A DNA stretch of 64,000 bases from Candidatus Protochlamydia phocaeensis (GTDB taxonomy: Bacteria; Chlamydiota; Chlamydiia; Chlamydiales; Parachlamydiaceae). The notes beneath the pieces are model-generated. The model saw only the letters and a program-made list of their open reading frames with translations. It did not search any database and had not been told where the DNA came from. The position numbers were made by a program, and so were the translations under genes. Positions 1 to 6,400 of the stretch are shown here, in pieces. The stretch is from contig NZ_FCNU01000023.1 in assembly GCF_001545115.1 (NCBI RefSeq), forward strand, positions 1 to 64,000, read 5' to 3'. Positions within the stretch are counted from its first letter, which is position 1, and every line of letters begins with the position of its first letter.

Positions 1-2
1 AT

Positions 3-1094
3 CGCTACACTGCTTTTGGCGAAGAGACCATCCTCAATGCCAATGGACAAGACATAGCTGCTTCACAAGTCGGCAATCCTTGGCGCTATGCCAGCAAGCG
101 GGTTGATCCGGAAACCGGCTGGATTTACTTTGGCAGACGCTACTACGATCCGGAAATCGGCCGCTGGACCACGCCAGATCCCTTAGGCTTTGCCGATGGC
201 CCCAACCGCTATGCCTATTTGCACCATAATCCATTAAGCGCCTTCGACGCTTATGGATTATTCGAAGAGGATTATCAAGGAGATCCGGCCGACCATCCTA
301 TCTACGATCAGGATTTCGAGTATTTTGATACGTTCCATGATAAAGCAGAAATGGAAGCGACATGTGTAGGAGCCGCTCACGCTTTTTGGGACTATGGAAT
401 TTGCCAACTCCTCGGCATACAGGAAATGTGCTTTTTAAGCGGCCTTGATAGTTTAAATCTTTCTCAAAACGAAAGAGAACAAATCTTACAAGATCATCAT
501 AATACAGTAACAAATCAATGTGTAGCTTGCGAAGACTTCCTACAAGCTCATTTTGGAACGGAGCATGCAAATCATCCTGCCTATCAAACCTATCGCCAGG
601 CCACTTTCATAGCACTAGAGGTGGGAAGCGCTATCTATGCTGGGTATGGTATTGCAAGAAGCCTAACGGGCGTGGCAAGATATGCATCCTTTGAAACATA
701 TAAACTTGTTAGTAAATCTATTGGCAAACAATCCACTTTTTCTTTGAAGGGGACCAAACAGTTAAACCATTTTCATCAAGCGGCCCGCAATTTAACTGCA
801 GAAGGAAAAAACAATATAAGAATTTTACGCAATTGGGCTAAAAGTAAAGGTTGGAAGAGGTTCCCTAATGATGGACGACCAGAAAAATGGGGAATTTATA
901 TAGATGATAAATTCGAATGGAGACTTTTGATCAAACCCGAAGCTAGTAGTAGAGCAGGTTTAGAGCTAGGTAGCCAAATTCCAAGATTTGATGCAAGATT
1001 AGAAAAAGGAGGAAATTATTATATTAATCCTTTTACTGGGCAAATTGGTGGAGAGGAAATAGGAACACACATTCCTTTAGATTTTCCTTATTAA
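3..1094 (+). CDS. Rhs-family polymorphic toxin, C-terminal part (5' end outside window)
   Basis: The reading frame is open from the left edge and ends at 1094. The first ~85 codons carry the end of an Rhs/YD-repeat core: YTAFGEE, a GWIYFGRRYYDPEIGRW block and the DPLGFADGPNRYAYL hallmark closing the core. After the AYGL boundary comes a variable tip of roughly 275 residues, as expected for a polymorphic toxin. The last ~110 residues (KSKGW, RPEKWG, FEWRLLIKPEAS, RFDARL, GGNYYINPFTG, GTHIPL) look like a compact toxin domain. I recognise the module type but cannot name its fold or activity. A hydrophobic stretch (FIALEVGSAIYAGYGIA) precedes it. The next gene starts within 30 nt and is the likely cognate immunity gene. 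The N-terminal delivery part lies outside the window. Confidence 0.9.
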   Translation, partial: RYTAFGEETILNANGQDIAASQVGNPWRYASKRVDPETGWIYFGRRYYDPEIGRWTTPDPLGFADGPNRYAYLHHNPLSAFDAYGLFEEDYQGDPADHPIYDQDFEYFDTFHDKAEMEATCVGAAHAFWDYGICQLLGIQEMCFLSGLDSLNLSQNEREQILQDHHNTVTNQCVACEDFLQAHFGTEHANHPAYQTYRQATFIALEVGSAIYAGYGIARSLTGVARYASFETYKLVSKSIGKQSTFSLKGTKQLNHFHQAARNLTAEGKNNIRILRNWAKSKGWKRFPNDGRPEKWGIYIDDKFEWRLLIKPEASSRAGLELGSQIPRFDARLEKGGNYYINPFTGQIGGEEIGTHIPLDFPY

Positions 1095-1121
1095 TTTCAG
1101 ATAATGAATTTATGGAGATTT

Positions 1122-1433
1122 ATGCCTGACAGAATTGATTTGCTTATCTCTATTTTATTTGATAATGAAGCAAGAGAAGATGAAAGACATGATGCAGTGA
1201 TGGCTATGGGAAAGTTTAATGATAAACGAGCCTTGAATGCTTTGTTAACCATCACACTTAATCCCAAAGAAGATAATATTATTTTAAGCTCATGTGGAGA
1301 ATCTATTGCCCAAATTTGGATAAAACAGAATTCTTTTGATAAGATAGCTTATGATCAATTACCAAGTTTAGCTAAAACGGAAGCTGAAATGTATATTAGA
1401 AATAACAAACCGGAATGGACTAAATATATTTGA
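1122..1433 (+). CDS. Putative immunity protein, helical CGES family, copy 1
   Basis: This 103-residue protein lies 27 nt behind the intact Rhs toxin and is the best candidate for its cognate immunity protein. It is one of three intact paralogues here (others at 1443 and 3743). They share a D-A-stretch near residue 25, ALNALL, the motif CGESIxxIWxxxN and a C-terminal KPxW. The composition suggests an all-helical, HEAT-like fold (inference). I chose the ATG at 1122 because GGAG lies four bases upstream; an ATG at 1104 would add six residues but has no Shine-Dalgarno. I do not recognise a named Imm family. Base composition is AT-rich like the rest of the island. Confidence 0.75.
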   Translation: MPDRIDLLISILFDNEAREDERHDAVMAMGKFNDKRALNALLTITLNPKEDNIILSSCGESIAQIWIKQNSFDKIAYDQLPSLAKTEAEMYIRNNKPEWTKYI

Positions 1434-1442
1434 ATATAAAAG

Positions 1443-1811
1443 ATGCCAATTTTTCTAATTAATGTAACAATTCTAAAAAAAACTATTATACTAGAAGAAA
1501 AAGAAAAATTACTCGTCGGAATTTTATTTGATAAAAATGCATCTATTACAGAAAAAGATGATGCCGCCATGTATTTAGAAAAATATGATAGTGATTATGT
1601 TTTAAATGCTTTAATTAAAGCAGCTCAAGATCCGACTGAAAGTACTACTGTTTTGGAAACCTGTGGAGAATCTATCGGTTCTATCTGGGTAAGAAGAAAT
1701 CAATTTGATGAGAAATCCTATTATTCTTTAGTTAAAGATGCTCGAGATGGCATTTATTTTGTAGTAGAGAGTAGAAAACCAGATTGGATCAAACAATTTG
1801 AGTTAAAATAA
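1443..1811 (+). CDS. Putative immunity protein, helical CGES family, copy 2
   Basis: This is a 122-residue paralogue of the genes at 1122 and 3743, aligned by ILFDKNAS, DDAAMYLEKY, LNALIKAAQDP, CGESIGSIWVRRNQFDEKSYY and a KPDW end. The first ~15 residues (a hydrophobic, lysine-containing stretch) have no counterpart in the paralogues and no good ribosome site precedes the ATG, so the true start is uncertain. It follows copy 1 by 9 nt and is probably cotranscribed. It could protect against a related toxin or be a diverging spare of copy 1. Confidence 0.7.
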   Translation: MPIFLINVTILKKTIILEEKEKLLVGILFDKNASITEKDDAAMYLEKYDSDYVLNALIKAAQDPTESTTVLETCGESIGSIWVRRNQFDEKSYYSLVKDARDGIYFVVESRKPDWIKQFELK

Positions 1812-1952
1812 GAAATTTTATCATTTTTATAAAAACAAAGATCAAAAAAAAATTGCTCAAATATAAAGTGAATTAATTGCAAATTTTGACAATCCTAAAT
1901 AGTTGTTGGAAGTACTAATAGTTAGAAAAGCTCTCATTGATCTACTGTAATT

Positions 1953-2458
1953 AGCCATCCAAGAATTTCGCTTGCTAGGCAATAGTCATGACGCCGAGCT
2001 TGGCGCGCCATTACATTAGAGCTAAATGGGCATTTGTTCGCTCCCCTGCACAATCATCAAGGGCATGTCGCTTGCCTGCTCGATGCTAAGATGAGCTTGG
2101 CAAGCTTATCGATACATCGCTTTTGGCCAAGAGCCTATCCTCAATGCCAATAAAAAAGAAATAGTCGCTTCACAAGTCGGCAATCCCTGACGCTATGCCA
2201 ACAAACGAGTTGATCTAGAGATGAGCTAGATTTACTTTGGCAGATGCTACTATGATCCGGAAATCCGCTGCACCACCCCCATAAATTGATTGTAGATAAT
2301 TAGGCTAAGTATGGTAGACAAGAATTAATTACAGGCCGAGATGGCATAGAGCGAATAAAAATTATCTTATCTGGTGGATATCAGGTAGAACTGGACATTT
2401 CGAGTGAATTATAGAAAATAATAAGACAATTAACCATAGATTGTTTATTGAAAATTAA
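1953..2458 (+). pseudogene. Degenerate rhs core end plus decayed toxin tip
   Basis: This is a second, broken copy of the sequence that opens the window. The stretch 2106-2280 matches 3-180 closely (CAAGTCGGCAATCC, ATTTACTTTGGCAGA, TATGATCCGGAAATC) but carries stop codons and deletions. Upstream, frames from 1953 read like the preceding Rhs segment (EFRLLGNSHDAELGAP, then PLHNHQGH-like residues in other frames). Downstream, the core is followed by a decayed tip whose final frame reads GHFE, stop, IIENNKTINHRLFIEN and ends at 2458. The layout matches displaced orphan rhs tips left behind when a new toxin tip recombines onto the core. It ends 20 nt before an Imm40-like gene, which would have been its partner. 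Confidence 0.85.
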
Positions 2459-2478
2459 TTATACAACAAGAGTAAAAG

Positions 2479-2820
2479 ATGATTAAATCAGAAATTAAAC
2501 AAAAAATTTTAGCAAGAACAGTTTCTTTAGAAAAAATAGGGATTAGAGATTTGGCTTGGAATCAAGAAGACATCAAAAATTTAATTAATTCAATTATGTT
2601 TGATGACATTGGAATATTAGGAGGAAATGTTTATAAAATTGAAGATGAAAATATTATTCCTTTATCGGATAACTGGTCGTGTGATCCTAAAGCTAATGAA
2701 AAAAGAGAAGAATATTATTTAAGAAGTAAAATAGTTTCTAAGAAATACATTGAAAAATATCCAGTAAAAGACAATGAAATTATTCTATTTTCTCTCGTAT
2801 TTACAGATGAAATAGGTTAA
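2479..2820 (+). CDS. Imm40-like immunity protein
   Basis: This is a 113-residue soluble protein. The central pattern DIGILGGNVYKI ... LSDNWSCD, followed by a hydrophobic FSLVF strand near the C-terminus, resembles the Imm40 family of polymorphic-toxin immunity proteins (recalled signature: ILGGDVY and DNW). It sits 20 nt behind the decayed toxin tip ending at 2458, so it is probably an orphaned immunity gene that could still protect against siblings carrying that toxin. The frame is intact and shows no decay. Family assignment is by memory of motif; the immunity role is inference from position. Confidence 0.65.
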   Translation: MIKSEIKQKILARTVSLEKIGIRDLAWNQEDIKNLINSIMFDDIGILGGNVYKIEDENIIPLSDNWSCDPKANEKREEYYLRSKIVSKKYIEKYPVKDNEIILFSLVFTDEIG

Positions 2821-2879
2821 ATTGAATCTTTATCAAGAAAAGGATCAATAGAACAAGCTCAAAGAATCATCCATGTAAC

Positions 2880-3034
2880 TCCAGAGGTGTCGCTCTTCCA
2901 CCCAATGCAAAATATCAAATTCCAAGTCATTAGAAAATGTAAATAGATCAGGAAGCTAAGGAGAATATGTGAACGGAAAATTTGTTGAAAGATTAAGAAT
3001 TGATCCACCAATCGATCCAGGATTTAAACCATGA
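2880..3034 (+). pseudogene. Decayed Rhs toxin tail coupled to the next immunity gene
   Basis: Two frames carry recognisable remains of a toxin tail: RGVALPPNAKYQIPSH from 2883, then after a frame change GEYVNGKFVERLRIDPP and PGFKP, stopping at 3032-3034. The G-x-YVNGKFVERLRIDP type of ending is familiar from Rhs/CDI toxin tips. Internal stops and a frameshift mark it as dead. The stop TGA overlaps the ATG of the following gene (ATGA), a sign of former translational coupling between toxin and immunity genes. Confidence 0.7.
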
Positions 3035-3423
3035 ATATGAATTTCAATGATTTGCCTTGGCATGATGCTAATTTGCAATTTATTTTTATTGATAGACGAA
3101 CCCCTGGTGAACGTGACATTGTTAGACTTTTAATAGATTGGCCAGAGGATAATAAATCTTCTATCCTTGAATTTAAGGATTGCTATGCTTTAACCGCAAA
3201 TATGAATTTTGGTGTTATAGCCTGTGAATCCATTTTGACTGCGGAATGTATTTTTGATTCAAAAGAATTAAATTTTATTCGAGAAAAATGGTCAAAAGTA
3301 GGAGTCCTTCTCGATAATCTAAAATGCTTTAGAATAGAGACTAATTCCACGAATAGTATAATAAATATTTTTTGTTTGAATTTTGAAATATTAGACTCTT
3401 CTAATGAGAAAGAAAAGTTTTAG
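3031..3423 (+). CDS. Putative immunity protein (LPWHDA family)
   Basis: This is a 130-residue intact frame starting in an ATGA overlap with a dead toxin tail. Visible features are an N-terminal DLPWHDANLQFIFIDRRTPGE, a central FKDCYALTANMNFGV and a C-terminal beta-rich half (RIETNSTNSIINIFC). I recall similar proteins beside Rhs tips but no family number. The start is fixed by the overlap and the match of the N-terminus to that recalled pattern. Immunity function is inferred from position. It is AT-rich like its neighbours. Confidence 0.65.
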   Translation: MNMNFNDLPWHDANLQFIFIDRRTPGERDIVRLLIDWPEDNKSSILEFKDCYALTANMNFGVIACESILTAECIFDSKELNFIREKWSKVGVLLDNLKCFRIETNSTNSIINIFCLNFEILDSSNEKEKF

Positions 3424-3611
3424 TTTTATAGGCAGTATTAAAACCCCTAGCTTGGCTCTTAAAAGAAGGAATTTAACATCCTCTGCAATCACCAGAAAGA
3501 CTGTCCATACTTGATTCACGTAGCTTGTTTAGTCGAGCAGGCTTTTCCTTTATCTATGCCAATCGAATTTTAGTTTGATATTCCCTTGTAGAAGAGTAAA
3601 TTGGTTACGAA

Positions 3612-3740
3612 GTTTATAAACGGGCTTTAAATACCTTGTTAACGCTTGCACTTAATCCCAAATAGGGGAATATTATTTTGAATTCATGAGGAGAATTTAT
3701 AGGTTTGATTTGGATAAAAAGAAATCAATTTGATGAAATC
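3612..3740 (+). pseudogene. Fragment of a fourth CGES-family immunity gene
   Basis: Translation gives KRALNTLLTLALNPK, stop, GNIILNS, stop, GEF then LIWIKRNQFDEI. It lines up residue by residue with the middle of the intact copies at 1122 and 1443 (KRALNALLTITLNPKEDNIILSSCGES and IWVRRNQFDE). Two in-frame stops and loss of both ends make it non-functional. It directly abuts the intact copy at 3743, which suggests that the paralogues arose by tandem duplication. The 190 bases upstream (3424-3611) show no recognisable gene. Confidence 0.8.
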
Positions 3741-3742
3741 TT

Positions 3743-4069
3743 ATGAATCTTAATTTAGACGAGAATAAATTGAATTGCCTGGTGAAAACTTTATTAGATA
3801 AAACAGCTTCTATCTCAGAAAGAGATGATGCAGCAATAGATCTAGGTAATTTTGACAATGATCAAGCTTTAAATGCTCTTCTTACAGTTGCAAGCGATTT
3901 AAAAGAAGAGTATTCGATTATGGATGTATGTGGGGAATCAATCGCACAAATTTGGGTTAAAAGAAACCAGTTAGATCTCGTATCTTATAAAAATCTGCAT
4001 CCCAATGCTCAGTACGAAGCAAAAATGTATATTAAAATCAATAAGCCTGATTGGCTTACATACCTTTGA
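3743..4069 (+). CDS. Putative immunity protein, helical CGES family, copy 3
   Basis: This 108-residue paralogue of 1122 and 1443 has aligned blocks SERDDAAIDLGNF, QALNALLTVA, CGESIAQIWVKRNQLD and an INKPDW end. Its closest relative appears to be copy 1 (same CGESIAQIW and AEMYI/AKMYI-KPxW ending). It begins right after the dead fourth copy and ends six bases before the next immunity-like gene, so the two are likely one unit. No adjacent live toxin is present, which makes it an orphan. The function is inferred from family resemblance to the toxin-linked copy 1. Confidence 0.7.
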   Translation: MNLNLDENKLNCLVKTLLDKTASISERDDAAIDLGNFDNDQALNALLTVASDLKEEYSIMDVCGESIAQIWVKRNQLDLVSYKNLHPNAQYEAKMYIKINKPDWLTYL

Positions 4070-4075
4070 GTTCAA

Positions 4076-4318
4076 ATGGAGAAAAATTTTGAAGTCCGTT
4101 TATGCAGTGATTTAGACTATGAAGAAATGGTTGCAGATATAGTTCATAAAAATAATACATTTGCAACAGTTTCGCAAGAAAAAGGCATAGATAAGATGGA
4201 GATAGAAATATTTCCACCAGCTAAAAGTTCATCTTGGATATTTTATCTAGATGATCTAATAAATATTCTCCTATCTGCAAAAAAAAATTTAACCGAATCT
4301 AAAAAAATTGAAGAGTAA
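4076..4318 (+). CDS. Small CdiI-like immunity protein
   Basis: This is an 80-residue acidic protein: FEVRLCSDLDYEEMVADI, a central QEKGIDKMEIEIFPP, then a helix FYLDDLINILLSAKKNL. The same pattern recurs in the next gene (4578), so the two are paralogues. The layout (a SD-x-D-Y start, a G-x-x-x-x-x-IxFF strand, a terminal amphipathic helix) resembles small immunity proteins of contact-dependent toxin systems, but I cannot name the family with certainty. It follows immunity copy 3 by six bases. Confidence 0.6.
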   Translation: MEKNFEVRLCSDLDYEEMVADIVHKNNTFATVSQEKGIDKMEIEIFPPAKSSSWIFYLDDLINILLSAKKNLTESKKIEE

Positions 4319-4577
4319 ATAAATTAATAATTAGAAACTGTTGACAAGCAGGTGATCCCAGCCATTTCAATTCAATAAGAGAGCATTAGCTGTATTATTG
4401 AAAAGATAACTAGGCTGAAAAAGAAAAATTATTTGTTAAAAACCCTATTGACAAGGTTTTATCAGTAAGACTCTTTCCAATAGATAGAGTTAATCAGGTT
4501 GCCCTTTGAAAAATAGGATAAGACCAGATTGATGACTAATGACTGAGTTTTAATACACTCTCCTAGAAGTTTTATAG

Positions 4578-5096
4578 ATGCAAAATGATAACGACTTTAA
4601 AATACTTGTAGCTAGTGATATAGATTATGAAAGATTAATCATCTTTTTTAAATACGATAGTAATACCATAGCAGTCCTAGACTGTGAACAGGGATTTGAT
4701 GAAGCTAATATTAATTTTTTTAATTATGGGAAAGTTATTTTTCAGTTAAATTATAGAAATTTTATTGAAGTTTTGGAGCTAGCATATAATACTTTAAAAG
4801 GGTTAAACCAAACACATCTTCCCCTATCGAATCATTGCTCACCTATTATTGATACAAATAACTTTCAAGTTAGAAAGAGCGAATCTACCAACGATAAAAT
4901 AGTTTTGATTCTAAAACATAGACAAAAAAATTTATTTTTTATAAGTCACTTTAAATTAACCAACGAATATCGAATTAATCTATTAAATGATAGTAATAAA
5001 ATTGTATGGGATTTTGAACTTCAAAATTTTATTAAAAATTTAAAAGAATCCTATAAGGCATTAATTACAAACAATACTCCATTACCTCCTGTATAA
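4578..5096 (+). CDS. Two-unit CdiI-like immunity protein
   Basis: Residues ~6-75 of this 172-residue protein align with the 80-residue gene at 4076 (FKILVASDIDYERLI, GFDEANINFF, NYRNFIEVLELAYNTL). Residues ~95-165 look like a diverged second unit (FQVRKSES, then IVWDFELQNFIKNLKESYKAL), so this may be an internal duplication or a fused pair. No live toxin lies next to it. The preceding 4319-4577 has no intact gene and may be a further decayed toxin tip, but I could not read a convincing frame. Function inferred from the paralogue and island context. Confidence 0.55.
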   Translation: MQNDNDFKILVASDIDYERLIIFFKYDSNTIAVLDCEQGFDEANINFFNYGKVIFQLNYRNFIEVLELAYNTLKGLNQTHLPLSNHCSPIIDTNNFQVRKSESTNDKIVLILKHRQKNLFFISHFKLTNEYRINLLNDSNKIVWDFELQNFIKNLKESYKALITNNTPLPPV

Positions 5097-5222
5097 GAAT
5101 TAACTGAGAAAAGAAAATGGGAATTTTATAACAATAAATTTGACCTTGTCTCATTTTTATGGCCTACTCAGATTGCTTCAAAATTGAATCTGGAGGAGAT
5201 TTGATTATTCAACTCTTGCTCA

Positions 5223-5357
5223 CGTCAAACATCACCCCGTCATTTTAATAAAATTTTACAAGAAAAAGATGAACCTCACTACATGATCCCTCCTTGCGGT
5301 GGAGAGTTAGACCTGCTGACACATGGGAAATACCTAAATAAGGGAAATAAATCATGA
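5223..5357 (+). pseudogene. Decayed toxin tail before Imm53-like gene
   Basis: Two overlapping frames remain. One, open from 5205, stops at 5355-5357 within an ATGA overlap with the next gene. The other reads SLRWRVRPADTWEIPK and stops at 5341. An ending in WEIP also appears just before the second Imm53-like gene, so this is probably a remnant of the toxin tip that Imm53-type proteins neutralise. Stops upstream at 5202 and 5270 show that it is dead. Confidence 0.55.
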
Positions 5358-5659
5358 ATGATAATTTAATTTGGTTGTTAAAATGGTATTATAAGGAATG
5401 TGATGGAGACTGGGAACATCAATTTGGAGTCAAAATTGAAACATTAGACAATCCTGGTTGGAGCATTCAAATTAGTATTCAGGAAACTGATTTGCAAGAT
5501 AAAAAATTTCAAGATATTGATAACGAATGCACAGAAAACGATTGGATTTTTTGTAGAGTTAGAAATGGATTTTTTGAAGGATATGGCGGACCATTAAATT
5601 TACCAGAAATCTTGCAGATTTTTAGGGAATGGGCGGAGAGCAATCAAAAGGAATCTTAA
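5354..5659 (+). CDS. Imm53-like immunity protein, copy 1
   Basis: This 101-residue protein has the signature I associate with Imm53: LLKWYYKECDGDWEHQFGVKIETLDNPGW near the start, NDWIFCRVRNGFFEGYGGPLNL in the second half and a terminal IFREWA helix. It matches the second copy at 5817 across its whole length. The start is fixed by the ATGA overlap with a decayed toxin tail and by the conserved N-terminus. Predicted role: neutralise an Rhs/CDI toxin tip of sibling cells. The partner toxin is only a remnant here. Confidence 0.8.
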   Translation: MNDNLIWLLKWYYKECDGDWEHQFGVKIETLDNPGWSIQISIQETDLQDKKFQDIDNECTENDWIFCRVRNGFFEGYGGPLNLPEILQIFREWAESNQKES

Positions 5660-5775
5660 AATTAGATAGAAAGAGTTAGTTTGTGAATGAAGTTACCACA
5701 GTGCAGTGAAGACTTAAATTTTTACTGCAGAAACACAATAAATGATACATTTCAAATTGTCGATCAATTAGGTGA

Positions 5776-5820
5776 CACAAATGGTTGGAGCAACTACCAG
5801 AACCATGGGAGATACCATGA
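5776..5820 (+). pseudogene. Short toxin-tail remnant before second Imm53-like gene
   Basis: Reads HKWLEQLPEPWEIP and stops with TGA at 5818-5820, which overlaps the ATG at 5817 (ATGA). The WEIP ending matches the remnant before the first Imm53-like gene. A stop at 5773 shows that the upstream part is gone. A competing open frame at 5687-5878 is not supported. Confidence 0.5.
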
Positions 5821-6143
5821 CAATAAATCAATTAGAACTGATACTATGGCTCCAAAACTGGTACCAACAATACTGTGACGGAGAGTGGGAGCATAATGAA
5901 AATATAACTATTCACACTATAGATAATCCTGGTTGGCATATAACCATAGATTTGGAAGGAACGCATTTTAAAGATCACTCATTTGAAAAAATAAAAGAAG
6001 AAAAAAGCCAAAATGATTGGTTTCATTGCTTTGTAAGAAATGGAAAATTTGAAGGAGCCGGAGGCCCTTGCAATTTAGTTAATATTCTTTATATCTTTAA
6101 AAATTGGGCAGAACATTGCCAATGCCACCCATCTCTAAACTGA
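5817..6143 (+). CDS. Imm53-like immunity protein, copy 2
   Basis: This 108-residue paralogue of the 5354 gene shows LILWLQNWYQQYCDGEWEHNENITIHTIDNPGWH, NDWFHCFVRNGKFEGAGGPCNL and a terminal FKNWAE helix. I start it at 5817 rather than the upstream in-frame ATG at 5772, because homology with copy 1 begins here, because the ATG overlaps the stop of a WEIP toxin tail, and because a GGGAGA purine run lies just upstream. Likely an orphan immunity protein. Confidence 0.8.
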   Translation: MTINQLELILWLQNWYQQYCDGEWEHNENITIHTIDNPGWHITIDLEGTHFKDHSFEKIKEEKSQNDWFHCFVRNGKFEGAGGPCNLVNILYIFKNWAEHCQCHPSLN

Positions 6144-6147
6144 CAGC

Positions 6148-6176
6148 AAAGAATAATATTTAACATTTTATTCTTT
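6148..6176 (+). terminator. AT-rich hairpin after the immunity cluster
   Basis: AAAGAATAA (6148-6156) pairs with TTATTCTTT (6168-6176) around an 11-nt loop, five bases after the Imm53-like stop. There is no clear T tract, so termination is only suggested. The rest of the gap to 6400 shows no gene. Confidence 0.35.
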
Positions 6177-6400
6177 GTGAGTTGCAATCCTATCAATGTT
6201 GCGGCTTTTTGTTCATTGTAGAATGTTTTAGAGGCTTGTCGTGAAAAAAAGTGTGAAAAATAGCAAAATGAATCTCTATATATTAAGATATCAAATACAG
6301 CTAAATAGCACTCAACCAACAGCTATCAAGCTGCCAATTGAGTGCCAGGATTAGCAATAGCTATTTCAGAGGCATTTACAGGCCTAAGAAGAGCGCATCC

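Noticed and set aside
1122-1433. Assignment of the CGES family to Imm30
   Set aside because: The remembered Imm30 pattern (acidic cluster followed by an M-x-x-I-I-H helix) does not match; left unnamed.
5687-5878. 63-codon frame before the second Imm53-like gene
   Set aside because: It overlaps the well-supported Imm53-like start by 60 nt and shows no recognisable protein; the neighbouring WEIP frame explains the sequence better.
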